Made by a program: the position numbers and the translations under genes. The notes under the pieces were generated by a model. That model had not been told where the DNA came from, did no database searches, and saw only the letters and a program-made list of their open reading frames with translations. This document shows positions 1-9,292 of a stretch of 64,000 bases of DNA, in pieces (positions within the stretch are counted from its first letter, which is position 1; each line of letters begins with the position of its first letter). The DNA comes from Putridiphycobacter sp045110285 (GTDB lineage Bacteria > Bacteroidota > Bacteroidia > Flavobacteriales_D > Crocinitomicaceae), in the NCBI GenBank assembly GCA_045110285.1, contig JBGCGA010000044.1:18849-82848 (forward strand), read 5' to 3'.

Positions 1-431
1 TTGGAAACAATAATTTCAGCAACGAAATTGACCCAATTTACACCTATCCAAGTGAAGGAAAGCAATATACAGTGAGGCTAACAGCTTCGGATGCTAATAA
101 TACTTGCCATGATGAACATAGTGAATTATTAATTATAGAAGATGAAATTCTATTTTTTATTCCAAATTCTTTTACACCTAATGGATCGGGAAAAAATGAT
201 GTTTTTAGTCCTCAATTTGTCAGTGGAATCGACATCTATCAATTCAGAATGCAAATATTTAACCGCTGGGGAGAACTTGTTTTTGAATCGAATGACCCAC
301 TCGGTAGTTGGGATGGTCAATATGCGGGACAAACAGTAACTGAAGGTGTTTACATTTGGAAGATAGATTTTATTGAACCTATGGTCGATAAAACTCACAC
401 CCATACTGGCACGGTGAATGTTTTGAGGTAG
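1..431 (+). CDS. T9SS type B (gliding motility-associated) C-terminal domain protein, 3' part only
   Basis: The reading frame is open from base 3, so the gene starts upstream of the window. The visible part is the end of a PKD-like repeat (ending TVRLTASDANN), then a gliding motility-associated C-terminal domain with the family motifs IPNSFTPNG, FNRWGE and GSWDG. In this family the domain is the T9SS type B sorting signal, so the protein is probably exported and attached to, or shed from, the cell surface. Nearly every residue of the last ~115 matches the C-terminus of the next gene, so the two are tandem paralogues. The next start lies 29 bases downstream on the same strand, consistent with one operon. 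Ligand and exact role cannot be read from this fragment. Confidence 0.85.
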   Translation, partial: GNNNFSNEIDPIYTYPSEGKQYTVRLTASDANNTCHDEHSELLIIEDEILFFIPNSFTPNGSGKNDVFSPQFVSGIDIYQFRMQIFNRWGELVFESNDPLGSWDGQYAGQTVTEGVYIWKIDFIEPMVDKTHTHTGTVNVLR

Positions 432-460
432 CTACTTAAAATTATTACCTTTATAGAGAA

Positions 461-1132
461 ATGATAAGAGTCTTTTTTTTCTTCATTTGCTTTAGTATAC
501 CGGCATTTATTTATTCGCAAGAAATATGCGATAATGGTATAGATGATGATTCTGATGGCCTAATTGACCTACAAGACTCCGATTGCCAATGCGGAGTGGG
601 ACTTCACCCTCAGATAAGTGATGCTATTCCTAATCCAAATTTCGACGACTATTATTCTTGCCCAGTTTACTTAGACTTTGCAAATATTGATTGGAACAAC
701 TACAATATATCAATGAATTTTGTAAGTGATTGGTACTGCTCAGCAGAAATTCAACATTATAATGCTCTAGAAAGTGTAATCTATCAAAACTCATGCAATG
801 ATTGTTTCACTGTTAATGGCGTTTTTCAAGGTCCAAACTATACCCCTCCACCAGAATGCTTTTCGGCCAATTCTAATGGTTTTTTGAACCTTCCATTTGC
901 TGTTCAAAACCACCAGGCAGACTACTTTTATGACATGTCTGCAAGTGCCTGCTTAAATAGCACTCTAACATCTGCTTACAATTACAAGTTAGAAATGGAT
1001 TTGTATAACTTCACAAGTGGCGCTCCTAATATTCAAATTCCAATTTCAAATACATTTGAAATAAGTCTGATGGAGTCCACATCTTGCGCAAACATGCCTC
1101 TAACTGGCTATAGTTGTGGTGTTACCGATTGA
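461..1132 (+). CDS. N-terminal fragment of the split T9SS surface protein
   Basis: This 223-aa open frame is what would be translated if the TGA at 1130-1132 is real. It has a signal peptide and part of the N-terminal jelly-roll-like domain, with many Cys residues, but no PKD repeats and no sorting domain. If made, it would reach the periplasm but could not be recognised by the T9SS. The ATG at 461 is favoured because it puts a hydrophobic signal sequence at the very N-terminus, 29 bases after the upstream paralogue's stop. Confidence 0.6.
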   Translation: MIRVFFFFICFSIPAFIYSQEICDNGIDDDSDGLIDLQDSDCQCGVGLHPQISDAIPNPNFDDYYSCPVYLDFANIDWNNYNISMNFVSDWYCSAEIQHYNALESVIYQNSCNDCFTVNGVFQGPNYTPPPECFSANSNGFLNLPFAVQNHQADYFYDMSASACLNSTLTSAYNYKLEMDLYNFTSGAPNIQIPISNTFEISLMESTSCANMPLTGYSCGVTD

Positions 1133-1252
1133 CAAAATATAGGGAATCAAATAATAGCCCTGCCAAGAGATTCTGCATGGCATAAAATCAGTTTCGACTT
1201 TACACCAACAACGCCAATAGAAGCAATTGGTTTTGGAGAAAGATGTGGAACA

Positions 1253-3358
1253 ATGGTTAGTGGAGCATCCGAAGGGTCAGATTTTGGCAACAAGCGCGTT
1301 CTTGTTGACAGTTTAAAGCTAATTTATAGTAAAATATATAACATTCATGTAACAGAAACTGGAAGCTGGTGCTCATTTCCGTATAAATTGCATGCTAGTA
1401 TAGATACCAATGGAGGAACTTGGCAATGGTACAAAGATTCTGTTGCGATAGTTGGAGCTACCGATTCGGTGCTAGATATTACTAATCTTGAAGTAGCTAA
1501 CTATACGGCGCTCTATCTAGTAAATGGAAGTTGTCAAGGATATACACATTTTGTGGGCCCGCCTGTCTTTCCAAATATCTTTTTAACACCACTCGATTCG
1601 ATTAACTGCATGCACGACAGTATTTATTTTGATGCCTTCTCTTACATTTCCTCGGGTACAATTGATTCATACACATACAATTTTGGAAATGGAGATTCTG
1701 CATTTGTAGAAAGTCCAACTTATGCATTTGACCAATATGGACAGCATACTGTAATCCGACAAGCAACATCTGATGTAAACTGCATAACAACTGATACTTT
1801 TACTGTTGAAATTTATGAAGTACCGTCTGTTAGTTTTTCTTTCAATAATTCCTGCGAATATGATTCTGCTGAATTTAGCAATACATCCACCATAAATACT
1901 GGCTTTATTGATTCTATGTTTTGGACTATAGAAAATCTAAACTTACCTGATTCCCTACCATTAATATACAAATTTGAACAATGGGGAACTCATCCTGTAT
2001 CACTAACTGCCATATCTGATTTTGGCTGCACAAGCATTGTTGAAAAAACGATTGAAATCCACCCCAAACCCTTGGCTCACTTTATAGCTGAGGACGACTG
2101 CGAATATGATCAAACAGAATTCATTGATTCTAGTGCAATTGCCTCTGGAAATATTGTGCAATATTCTTGGCTTTTTGGAGATGGTACCACAAGTAGGACT
2201 CAAAACCCCTTGCACATTTATCAAAATTTTGGTTTGTATTCAACTCAACTTTCGATTATCTCTGACTCTGGATGTTTTGATACTAGTAGGTTACAAATTG
2301 AAATTTACCCAGCACCAACCCCTTCATTTACCTACGAAAACAATTGTTTAATAAGCACTTTTACTAACACTTCAAGCATTGGCAGTGGATATATTGACAG
2401 TTATTTTTGGAGTTTAGAAAGTAATTTTACTTCTACACTATTTGAACCCGTTTACAGATTTAGCGAAATGAATACATATCAAGTAAATCTGTTGGCAACA
2501 AGTGAAAAAGGATGCGTTGCGGACACAACCGTCCCTGTTGTAATTGCTAACATTCTTGATGCAAAGTTTTCTTTATCGAACCAAGCGATTTGCTCAGACG
2601 AATCTGTAAAATTGTTCAACAATTCTACCCCACATTTAGATTCTGACCTCAGCTATCACTGGCAGTTAGGATATGGTCAAATTTCAAACAAAGAAAATTC
2701 TACTTTTACCTTTAGCGCTAATAGCTTAGAAACCCAATTAATTGATGTTTTCTTTACGATTTCTTCAAGTTCTGGATGCGTAGATTCAGCTTTTTTACTA
2801 GATGCAATCTCCGTTGTCCCTTTACCAGATGCTTATTTTTCTTTTAGTCCTGACAAACCAGAATTAGTAAATCCTGAAGTTGATTTTACAAATTTGTCAA
2901 TTCTTGCCAATAATTATGAGTGGAATTTTGGAGACAATAATTACAGTACGGAAAAAGATCCTACTCATATTTATAAAAGTGAGGCAAAAGAATATACTGT
3001 GACGCTAGTTGCTTCTGATGCAAACAATATTTGTTTTGACGAACATAGCGAGCTTCTTATAGTACAGGACAATATCCTATTTTTTATACCTAACTCTTTT
3101 ACACCTAACGGGTCAGGTAGAAATGACTACTATTCACCTCAATTTATAAGCGGGATAGACATTTATCAATTCAGAATGCAAATATTCAACCGTTGGGGAG
3201 AAATTGTATTCGAATCGTTTGACCCAGCTGGGAGCTGGGATGGAAGGTATGCCGGTAATCTTGTGCAATCTGGAACATACATTTGGAAGATTGATTTTAT
3301 TGAATCAATGGCTGACAAAACCCACCCCCATACTGGAACGGTTAATGTTTTGAGGTAG
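1253..3358 (+). CDS. C-terminal fragment of the split T9SS surface protein (PKD repeats + type B sorting domain)
   Basis: This 701-aa open frame is in the same frame as 461-1132. Its first ATG lies inside conserved protein and has no signal peptide, so it is unlikely to be a natural start. It contains one Ig-like segment (CSFPYKLHASIDTNGGTWQW), about six PKD-like repeats (YNFGNGD, WLFGDG and WNFGDN mark the repeat cores) and the complete C-terminal sorting domain. Without an N-terminal signal it could not enter the Sec/T9SS route by itself. It is best read as the rest of the gene that starts at 461. Confidence 0.55.
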   Translation: MVSGASEGSDFGNKRVLVDSLKLIYSKIYNIHVTETGSWCSFPYKLHASIDTNGGTWQWYKDSVAIVGATDSVLDITNLEVANYTALYLVNGSCQGYTHFVGPPVFPNIFLTPLDSINCMHDSIYFDAFSYISSGTIDSYTYNFGNGDSAFVESPTYAFDQYGQHTVIRQATSDVNCITTDTFTVEIYEVPSVSFSFNNSCEYDSAEFSNTSTINTGFIDSMFWTIENLNLPDSLPLIYKFEQWGTHPVSLTAISDFGCTSIVEKTIEIHPKPLAHFIAEDDCEYDQTEFIDSSAIASGNIVQYSWLFGDGTTSRTQNPLHIYQNFGLYSTQLSIISDSGCFDTSRLQIEIYPAPTPSFTYENNCLISTFTNTSSIGSGYIDSYFWSLESNFTSTLFEPVYRFSEMNTYQVNLLATSEKGCVADTTVPVVIANILDAKFSLSNQAICSDESVKLFNNSTPHLDSDLSYHWQLGYGQISNKENSTFTFSANSLETQLIDVFFTISSSSGCVDSAFLLDAISVVPLPDAYFSFSPDKPELVNPEVDFTNLSILANNYEWNFGDNNYSTEKDPTHIYKSEAKEYTVTLVASDANNICFDEHSELLIVQDNILFFIPNSFTPNGSGRNDYYSPQFISGIDIYQFRMQIFNRWGEIVFESFDPAGSWDGRYAGNLVQSGTYIWKIDFIESMADKTHPHTGTVNVLR

Positions 3359-3365
3359 GCCTTAG

Positions 3366-5477
3366 TCAATTCTCCATTTGCTTTAACGCCTCTTCAACCT
3401 CAACAACTGGCATTTGGCACGACTTGTTAACGCACACAAAAATGGTGGTTTCTCCTATAAATTTACCTTCCAATAAGGGAATTGTTCCTGTAGCTCCACC
3501 CATCAATAACTTGTTTGGAATATAGTATTCGTTCAATTCAGATGTTTTGCTTTTCCAATCATCACCAGTTATAGCGATTTCGTAGTATGGCATTCCAATT
3601 TTCATACTTAACAGTCCCCAGTTAGAGAAGGAACTTGGGTACTCCGCCATATCACCTTGCATATTAGCGAGCATTTGAACAGCTGTTTGCTTGTATGAAT
3701 TACTATCTAACAAGGTTCCTAAATCAAATAGTGCATTAGCCATTTCAGAGTTAGACGCAGGAATTACATTATCACTGGTTTCCATCTTTCTGGCAATTAA
3801 TGATTCACTAGAATTAGAAGTATAGAAAAACATACTTGTTTTTTCATCTTTAAAATGTTTTATTGCATATTCTGCAAGATCTCCAGCTTTTAGCAGCCAA
3901 GATTCATCAAAAGTCAATTCGTACAACTTTAGAAAAGCAGAAATTACAAATGCATAATCATCTAAAAAACCATCAATTTTACTAACTCCATCTTTGTATG
4001 TATGCCAAAGGCCACCGTCAGATTTTATCTGTTTTTCAACTAAGAAAGCTGCATTATCTAATGCCATTTTTTTAAATTCATCATTATTAAAAGCCATTGA
4101 AGCTTCTACAAGACCGCTTATTGTCATTGCGTTCCATCCAGTTAAAATCTTGTCGTCAGTTCTTGGTCTAATTCTTTTCTCTCTTGTTTTGAATAGTTTT
4201 TTGTTAATCGTATTCCAACTACCTAAAAATTCAGAATCATCCATTTTATCTTTCAATTTGTCACTATCAGTTAAAGGAATATAATTTCCTTCCCATTTCC
4301 CTTTCGCATTTATGTGATATATCTGCTTAGCTATTTCAAATTCTTCAACTGTTAAAGCCTGTTTCATTTCATCTTCAGTCCACACATAAAACTTACCTTC
4401 TTCCCCCTCAGAATCGGCATCTAAAGCAGAATAAAAAGCATTGTCTTTAGTTGTCATTTCACGTTGAATCCATTCCACAGTTTGGTAAACTGTTTTTTTG
4501 TAGAGTGGGTTTTTTGTTCGCTGATATCCCTGACTGTATAGGGTTAAAAGCTGAGCATTATCATATAGCATTTTTTCGAAATGAGGAACTTTCCACTTTT
4601 CATCAGTGGAATATCTAGCAAAACCTCCTCCAACTTGGTCATATATTCCACCCATGGCCATTTCATTTAGGGTTAAATCGACATGTTTTAGCAGTTGCTC
4701 ATTGTTCTTTAAATGTCCAAACTGCATTAAAAATTCATAATTATTTGGGAGCGGGAATTTAGGAGCTCTATTCGGACCCCCATGTTTAAGATCAAAGCTT
4801 TCACCCCATTTTTTAACCATTTGATCTAGCATTTCTAGGTCAACTGCATTATTATCGGCGGCTACTTTCACTAATTCCGATTGTTGAATTCCTTCAGTTA
4901 GGTTATCTGCATATTTCTCAAAACTACCTTTATCCTTTTCATAAGTTACAGCCAAATTTTGCAGTAACTCCATCCAATTATTTTTTGGGAAATATGTTCC
5001 ACCATAAACAGGTCTTCCATCAGGCAAAGCAAAACAGTTCAATGGCCATCCGCCACTGCCATTCATTAACTGCACCGCATTCATATATATCTTATCCACA
5101 TCTGGGCGCTCCTCTCTATCAACTTTTATGCAAACAAAGTTTTCATTCATAAAGGCGGCAATTGTAGAATCCTCAAAACTTTCCTCTTCCATTACATGAC
5201 ACCAGTGGCAAGCTGAATAGCCGACACTAATTAACACCAATTTATCTTCAGCTTTTGCTTTTTCAAACGCAGCCTCTCCCCAAGGAAACCAGTTTACCGG
5301 ATTATGTGCATGCTGCAGCAGATAAGGACTAGATTCGTCAACAAGTAAATTAGTGTGCTGATGTTTCTGCCCAATTTCTTCAGTATGCTGCTGACTGTTA
5401 CCGCACGAAACTAACCCAGTTAGTATTAAAAAGAAAGTAGCAAAAGTTATTAGAATGCCCGTGTTTAAACCTTTCAT
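3366..5477 (-). CDS. DUF255 thioredoxin domain-containing lipoprotein (YyaL / SPATA20 family)
   Basis: The 703-aa product matches the YyaL/spermatogenesis-associated protein 20 family. It has a thioredoxin-like N-terminal domain with the motif CHWC at Cys90-Cys93 within GYSACHWCHVM, followed by a long helical barrel resembling N-acylglucosamine 2-epimerase/cellobiose-epimerase folds. The N-terminus is a lipoprotein signal with lipobox LVSC (Cys25), so it is probably anchored in the cell envelope rather than cytoplasmic like many relatives. The family's reaction is not settled; a redox or sugar-related role is inferred from the folds. It is convergent with the upstream adhesin (7-base gap) and divergent from the M1 peptidase. 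Confidence 0.88.
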   Translation of the reverse strand: MKGLNTGILITFATFFLILTGLVSCGNSQQHTEEIGQKHQHTNLLVDESSPYLLQHAHNPVNWFPWGEAAFEKAKAEDKLVLISVGYSACHWCHVMEEESFEDSTIAAFMNENFVCIKVDREERPDVDKIYMNAVQLMNGSGGWPLNCFALPDGRPVYGGTYFPKNNWMELLQNLAVTYEKDKGSFEKYADNLTEGIQQSELVKVAADNNAVDLEMLDQMVKKWGESFDLKHGGPNRAPKFPLPNNYEFLMQFGHLKNNEQLLKHVDLTLNEMAMGGIYDQVGGGFARYSTDEKWKVPHFEKMLYDNAQLLTLYSQGYQRTKNPLYKKTVYQTVEWIQREMTTKDNAFYSALDADSEGEEGKFYVWTEDEMKQALTVEEFEIAKQIYHINAKGKWEGNYIPLTDSDKLKDKMDDSEFLGSWNTINKKLFKTREKRIRPRTDDKILTGWNAMTISGLVEASMAFNNDEFKKMALDNAAFLVEKQIKSDGGLWHTYKDGVSKIDGFLDDYAFVISAFLKLYELTFDESWLLKAGDLAEYAIKHFKDEKTSMFFYTSNSSESLIARKMETSDNVIPASNSEMANALFDLGTLLDSNSYKQTAVQMLANMQGDMAEYPSSFSNWGLLSMKIGMPYYEIAITGDDWKSKTSELNEYYIPNKLLMGGATGTIPLLEGKFIGETTIFVCVNKSCQMPVVEVEEALKQMEN

Positions 5478-5536
5478 ATAAATTTTTAAAAGTAAAAGCT
5501 AAATATACTTAACTTCGTTTTGCAAAAGTCAATATT

Positions 5537-8527
5537 ATGAGAAAAATCGCCTTTTTATTCAGTTTATTTAGTGTTTTGGCTCTGCATAGTCAAACCTATT
5601 TTCAACAAGAAGTAAACTATAAAATTGATGTAAAACTCAATGACAAAAAACACATTTTAATGGGTTTTGAGGAATTCACATACAAAAACAATTCAACCAC
5701 CACTTTAGATTTTTTATACATACATGTTTGGCCAAATGCCTATAAAAACAATAAAACTGCGCTAGCAAAACAGTTGTATGATATGAAAAATTTTTCGTTG
5801 GAATACGCTAGCGCTGAAAATAAGGGCTATATTGATTCATTAGATTTTAAAGTAGACGGCGAGCAAGCTGATTGGACTTTTGACGAGAGCCACATAGACA
5901 TAGTTAAATTGAGGTTAAAGAAACCTCTTGCGCCAGGTAAATCAATAAAAGTTTCAACTCCCTTTAAAGTAAAAATTCCCAACGGAAATATTTCCAGACT
6001 GGGACATGTAGGGGAATCATACCAAATTACACAATGGTACCCAAAACCTGCGGTATTTGATAACGCAGGATGGCATCAAATGCCGTATTTAACCCAAGGT
6101 GAATTCTATTCTGAATATGGTTCGTTTGATGTGTCAATTACGCTTCCAAAAAATTACGTAGTTGGTGCCACTGGAGATCTTCAAAATGAATCAGAAATTG
6201 AATTTTTGAATGACCTAGCTGCTCGCACAAATCAAAAATTTGAATCGAAAGGGTACAGCTCTGATGAAAAAATCCGAAGAAGAAAACCAACAGAATTTCC
6301 AACATCATCAGATTCTGTTAAAACAATCAGATACATTCAAAATAATGTTCATGATTTCGGATGGTTTGCAGACAAACGTTTTGAAGTATTAAAAGGTGAG
6401 GTTGAGTTACCGAATTCTGAAAGAAAAGTCACAACCTGGGCCATGTTTGTGCCACATCATGCAGAATTATGGAAAAATGCAATTGAATACATTAATGATG
6501 GCACCTATTACTATTCCTTGTGGAATGGAGATTACGCGTACAACCAAGTGACAGCAGTTGATGGCACTATTAGCGCCGGTGGTGGGATGGAATACCCAAA
6601 CGTAACGGTTATCGGCAATGCAAGTTCTAAAGAACAACTAGAAGTTGTGATTGTTCATGAAGTTGGACATAACTGGTTTTATGGTATGCTAGGCTCCAAT
6701 GAAAGAGTTCACCCTTGGATGGATGAAGGTTTAAATACCCTTAATGAAATGAGGTATATCAAAACTAAATATCCAAATAATACGCAAACATCTGACATGC
6801 TAGGTGGAGCAGCTGAGGCGATTCACCTAGAGCATTTAAACCACAGCGACATGAGCGATTTAATGTATAGATTTTCTGCTGCTGCTGGAATAGACCAACC
6901 GATTGAATTAAGTTCCGAAGACTATACATCTGCAAATTATGGTGGAATCGTTTATAGCAAAACTGGATTGGTTTTTACCTACCTCAAAGATTATTTAGGA
7001 GACGAACTTTTTGATGACTGTATGAGAACTTACTTCGACCGCTGGCAATTTAAGCATCCACAGCCTGAAGACTTAAGACTTGTATTTGAGGAAGTCTCAC
7101 AAAAAGATTTAAGTTGGTTGTTTGATGAAATTATTCCAACTACAAAACAAATAGACTATAAAATTGCGAAAGTCAAGCAAACTGAGACTGGCTCTGAAGT
7201 TACTATTAAAAACGTAGGCCAAGTGAATGGTCCAATTAGAGTTGATGCTTACAGTTTTAACAATTTACGAAATACGATATGGGTAGAACCAGGGGATAAG
7301 AAACAAACTATATTATTTGAAGGTTCCAACCTAGATGAAATTAAAATTGATGGGGAAGGTTTAACTCCTGAGCCAAACAGAAACAATAATTACTGGAAAC
7401 AAAAAGGGCTATTCGGAAAGATAGAGCCTATTAATTTTGAATTTTTAGCAGGCGATAATGAACCAGATAAAACAACAATTTGGTGGGCTCCTAATGTAGG
7501 CTGGAACGCATATGATAAGATAATGCTTGGTGTAGCACTTCATAACTTTACGCAGCCAAAAAATAAATTTGAATATTTAGTTGCGCCTTACTTTTCATTT
7601 GGCAGAAAAAACATTTCTGGTTATGCATGGGCAAGATACTCCATAGTACCAGCTCGAAATTTTAAAGGCATTTACTTAGGTTTTAAGACCAAACATTTTG
7701 GGTTCGACCAGGCAGATGGCAATAGTAATTACATTGCTTTGGCACCATATGTTGACTTTTTAATTGGCAAGCCTAATTCAAAAAAGTACTACTCGCAAAA
7801 AGTGCGATTACAGGGGGCTTTTAATTTTGAAGATGGCGCGGGATACTACCAGCAATCAAATGGTGGTTTTGCTAAATATGAATTTAATTATAAAAAACAC
7901 CTTCATCAACTGAGACTAGGAGCTAGAACAGACTATATTTCGGTGGCAACTGAAAATATTGAGGTGGCAAATGCTTATGCTAACGTTTTTTATAAATTTA
8001 AGTACTGGGAAAAAAAGAAAAAACATGTTAGCTTTCAACTAAATATTGGTCAAAACCTGATTAGTAAGGGAACTTCAAGTGATAGATACGGAATGGCCTT
8101 AGGAGGGCAAAATGGGACTCAAGATGTGTTTTATGAAACACTCATGTTTAACAGAAATGCAACTTCAGGTGTTGGCGCTCAAAGGAGACAGAATAATCAA
8201 GGAAATTTTAGCACAGTGAGTGGAATTACGACAAACGATCAGTTATTAACAGCAAACTTTTATTTTGAAATTCCATACATTCCTTTACTTGGCGTGTTTG
8301 GAGATATTGGCTTGATGCCAAGCGGTAATATTACTAATCAATATACGCAAGCTGGCATAGGAGTTAGAATATTAGATGGTGACTTAGGAATATTCGTGCC
8401 TCTAGTTGAAAACCAAGCCCTAAAAGATTCTTATACACCTGCTAACGACAAAATTTGGTCGAAGGTTAGAGTAACATACAACTTAACGAATATTACGGGC
8501 GATAGAATAATGAGAGCTGTATTGTAA
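5537..8527 (+). CDS. M1 family zinc metallopeptidase with C-terminal barrel-like extension
   Basis: The 996-aa product begins with a signal peptide (~1-18). The catalytic domain has HEVGH at His374-His378 and the third zinc ligand Glu397, exactly the HExxH-x18-E spacing of family M1. GGMEYP near residue 350 is a variant of the GxMEN exopeptidase motif. Residues ~640-996 are not typical of M1: they are rich in aromatic residues and alternating hydrophobic strands (KFEYLVAPYFSFG and similar), resembling an outer-membrane barrel. The enzyme probably removes N-terminal residues from peptides at the cell surface or in the periplasm. A near-consensus -7 box (TAACTTCG) ends 19 bases before the ATG. 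The next gene starts 6 bases after the stop. Confidence 0.88.
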   Translation: MRKIAFLFSLFSVLALHSQTYFQQEVNYKIDVKLNDKKHILMGFEEFTYKNNSTTTLDFLYIHVWPNAYKNNKTALAKQLYDMKNFSLEYASAENKGYIDSLDFKVDGEQADWTFDESHIDIVKLRLKKPLAPGKSIKVSTPFKVKIPNGNISRLGHVGESYQITQWYPKPAVFDNAGWHQMPYLTQGEFYSEYGSFDVSITLPKNYVVGATGDLQNESEIEFLNDLAARTNQKFESKGYSSDEKIRRRKPTEFPTSSDSVKTIRYIQNNVHDFGWFADKRFEVLKGEVELPNSERKVTTWAMFVPHHAELWKNAIEYINDGTYYYSLWNGDYAYNQVTAVDGTISAGGGMEYPNVTVIGNASSKEQLEVVIVHEVGHNWFYGMLGSNERVHPWMDEGLNTLNEMRYIKTKYPNNTQTSDMLGGAAEAIHLEHLNHSDMSDLMYRFSAAAGIDQPIELSSEDYTSANYGGIVYSKTGLVFTYLKDYLGDELFDDCMRTYFDRWQFKHPQPEDLRLVFEEVSQKDLSWLFDEIIPTTKQIDYKIAKVKQTETGSEVTIKNVGQVNGPIRVDAYSFNNLRNTIWVEPGDKKQTILFEGSNLDEIKIDGEGLTPEPNRNNNYWKQKGLFGKIEPINFEFLAGDNEPDKTTIWWAPNVGWNAYDKIMLGVALHNFTQPKNKFEYLVAPYFSFGRKNISGYAWARYSIVPARNFKGIYLGFKTKHFGFDQADGNSNYIALAPYVDFLIGKPNSKKYYSQKVRLQGAFNFEDGAGYYQQSNGGFAKYEFNYKKHLHQLRLGARTDYISVATENIEVANAYANVFYKFKYWEKKKKHVSFQLNIGQNLISKGTSSDRYGMALGGQNGTQDVFYETLMFNRNATSGVGAQRRQNNQGNFSTVSGITTNDQLLTANFYFEIPYIPLLGVFGDIGLMPSGNITNQYTQAGIGVRILDGDLGIFVPLVENQALKDSYTPANDKIWSKVRVTYNLTNITGDRIMRAVL

Positions 8528-8533
8528 AACCAT

Positions 8534-9289
8534 ATGAAAGCACGACTAATTACATTTTCTTTAGGGTTATTATTAGGATCTGCTTTGTATTCTCAAAAGA
8601 TAATAGATAGCCATAACAATACGTGGCTTATGTATTTCGGCAACCATAAACTAACTGATCACCTATCACTTCATACTGAATATCAGTTTCGAAGGAATAA
8701 TTTTTTGGCCGACTGGCAACAGTCATTGGCTCGAATAGGAATAGACTTTAAAACAAGTGATAATTCCTTGGTAACTGGAGGCTATGGATGGATTGTCTCT
8801 TTCCCTTATGGCAAACAGCCAATTGCAGTAAAAACTACTGAGCACAGAGTTTTTGAACAATTTATCTTAAAAAATACTGTCGGCAAACTTCACTTTAATC
8901 ACCGATATCGGTTGGAACAAAGATTTATTGAAAATGCTTTTACTAATGCAGTTGGGCTGAAAGAAGTTAATGGTACAAGATTTAGACAACGTGCCCGATA
9001 CCGATTGATGGTGACAATGCCTTTGAACAATAAAGAATTAATTGACAAAACGCTTTTTTTAAGCGCATACGAAGAAATTTTTTTAGGCTTTGGAAAAGGA
9101 ATAGGCGCAAATGTTTTAGACCAAAATAGACTTTACTTCGCTTTAGGATGGAGATTTAATAAAAACATCAATACACAATTGGGTTATCTTAACCATTACG
9201 TTTTAAAAGGAGACGGGCAAAGGGCTGAACGCAACCATACTTTACAATTGTCGTTAACTTACAACCTCGATTTTAGAAGTAAAGAGTAG
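8534..9289 (+). CDS. DUF2490 domain-containing outer-membrane protein
   Basis: The 251-aa product has a signal peptide ending near LYSQ and the DUF2490 pattern: a run of alternating strands with HNNTWLMYFGNHKL near the start and RYRLEQRF in the middle, ending in an aromatic-rich strand. This family is predicted to form a small beta-barrel of unknown function. It sits 6 bases after the M1 peptidase, whose C-terminus also looks barrel-like, so the two are probably co-transcribed. No enzyme motif is visible. Confidence 0.8.
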   Translation: MKARLITFSLGLLLGSALYSQKIIDSHNNTWLMYFGNHKLTDHLSLHTEYQFRRNNFLADWQQSLARIGIDFKTSDNSLVTGGYGWIVSFPYGKQPIAVKTTEHRVFEQFILKNTVGKLHFNHRYRLEQRFIENAFTNAVGLKEVNGTRFRQRARYRLMVTMPLNNKELIDKTLFLSAYEEIFLGFGKGIGANVLDQNRLYFALGWRFNKNINTQLGYLNHYVLKGDGQRAERNHTLQLSLTYNLDFRSKE

Positions 9290-9292
9290 TGA

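Larger units (their letters stand above)
461..3358 (+). pseudogene. PKD-repeat T9SS type B surface protein interrupted by in-frame TGA
   Basis: One reading frame (965 sense positions plus stop) runs from the ATG at 461 to the TAG at 3358, broken only by a TGA at 1130-1132. Order of parts: signal peptide (~1-19, ending IYSQ), the motif EICDNGIDDDSDGLID common in Bacteroidota adhesins, a jelly-roll-like domain, about six PKD-like repeats each ending near a Cys, and a type B C-terminal sorting domain (IPNSFTPNG, FNRWGE). Downstream of the TGA the frame still encodes the rest of the jelly-roll-like domain (QNIGNQI, then AWHKISFDFTPT). From memory of the family a Trp is usual at the interrupted place, so TGG to TGA is the simplest change. 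Other genes here (greA, rsgA) end in TGA, so it is a true stop in this genome. This is a recent pseudogene, a sequencing error, or a readthrough site. Confidence 0.75.

Noticed and set aside
1602..1790. Minus-strand 62-aa ORF inside the adhesin gene
   Set aside because: It is the shadow of the PKD-repeat gene in another frame; its residues show no signal or domain.
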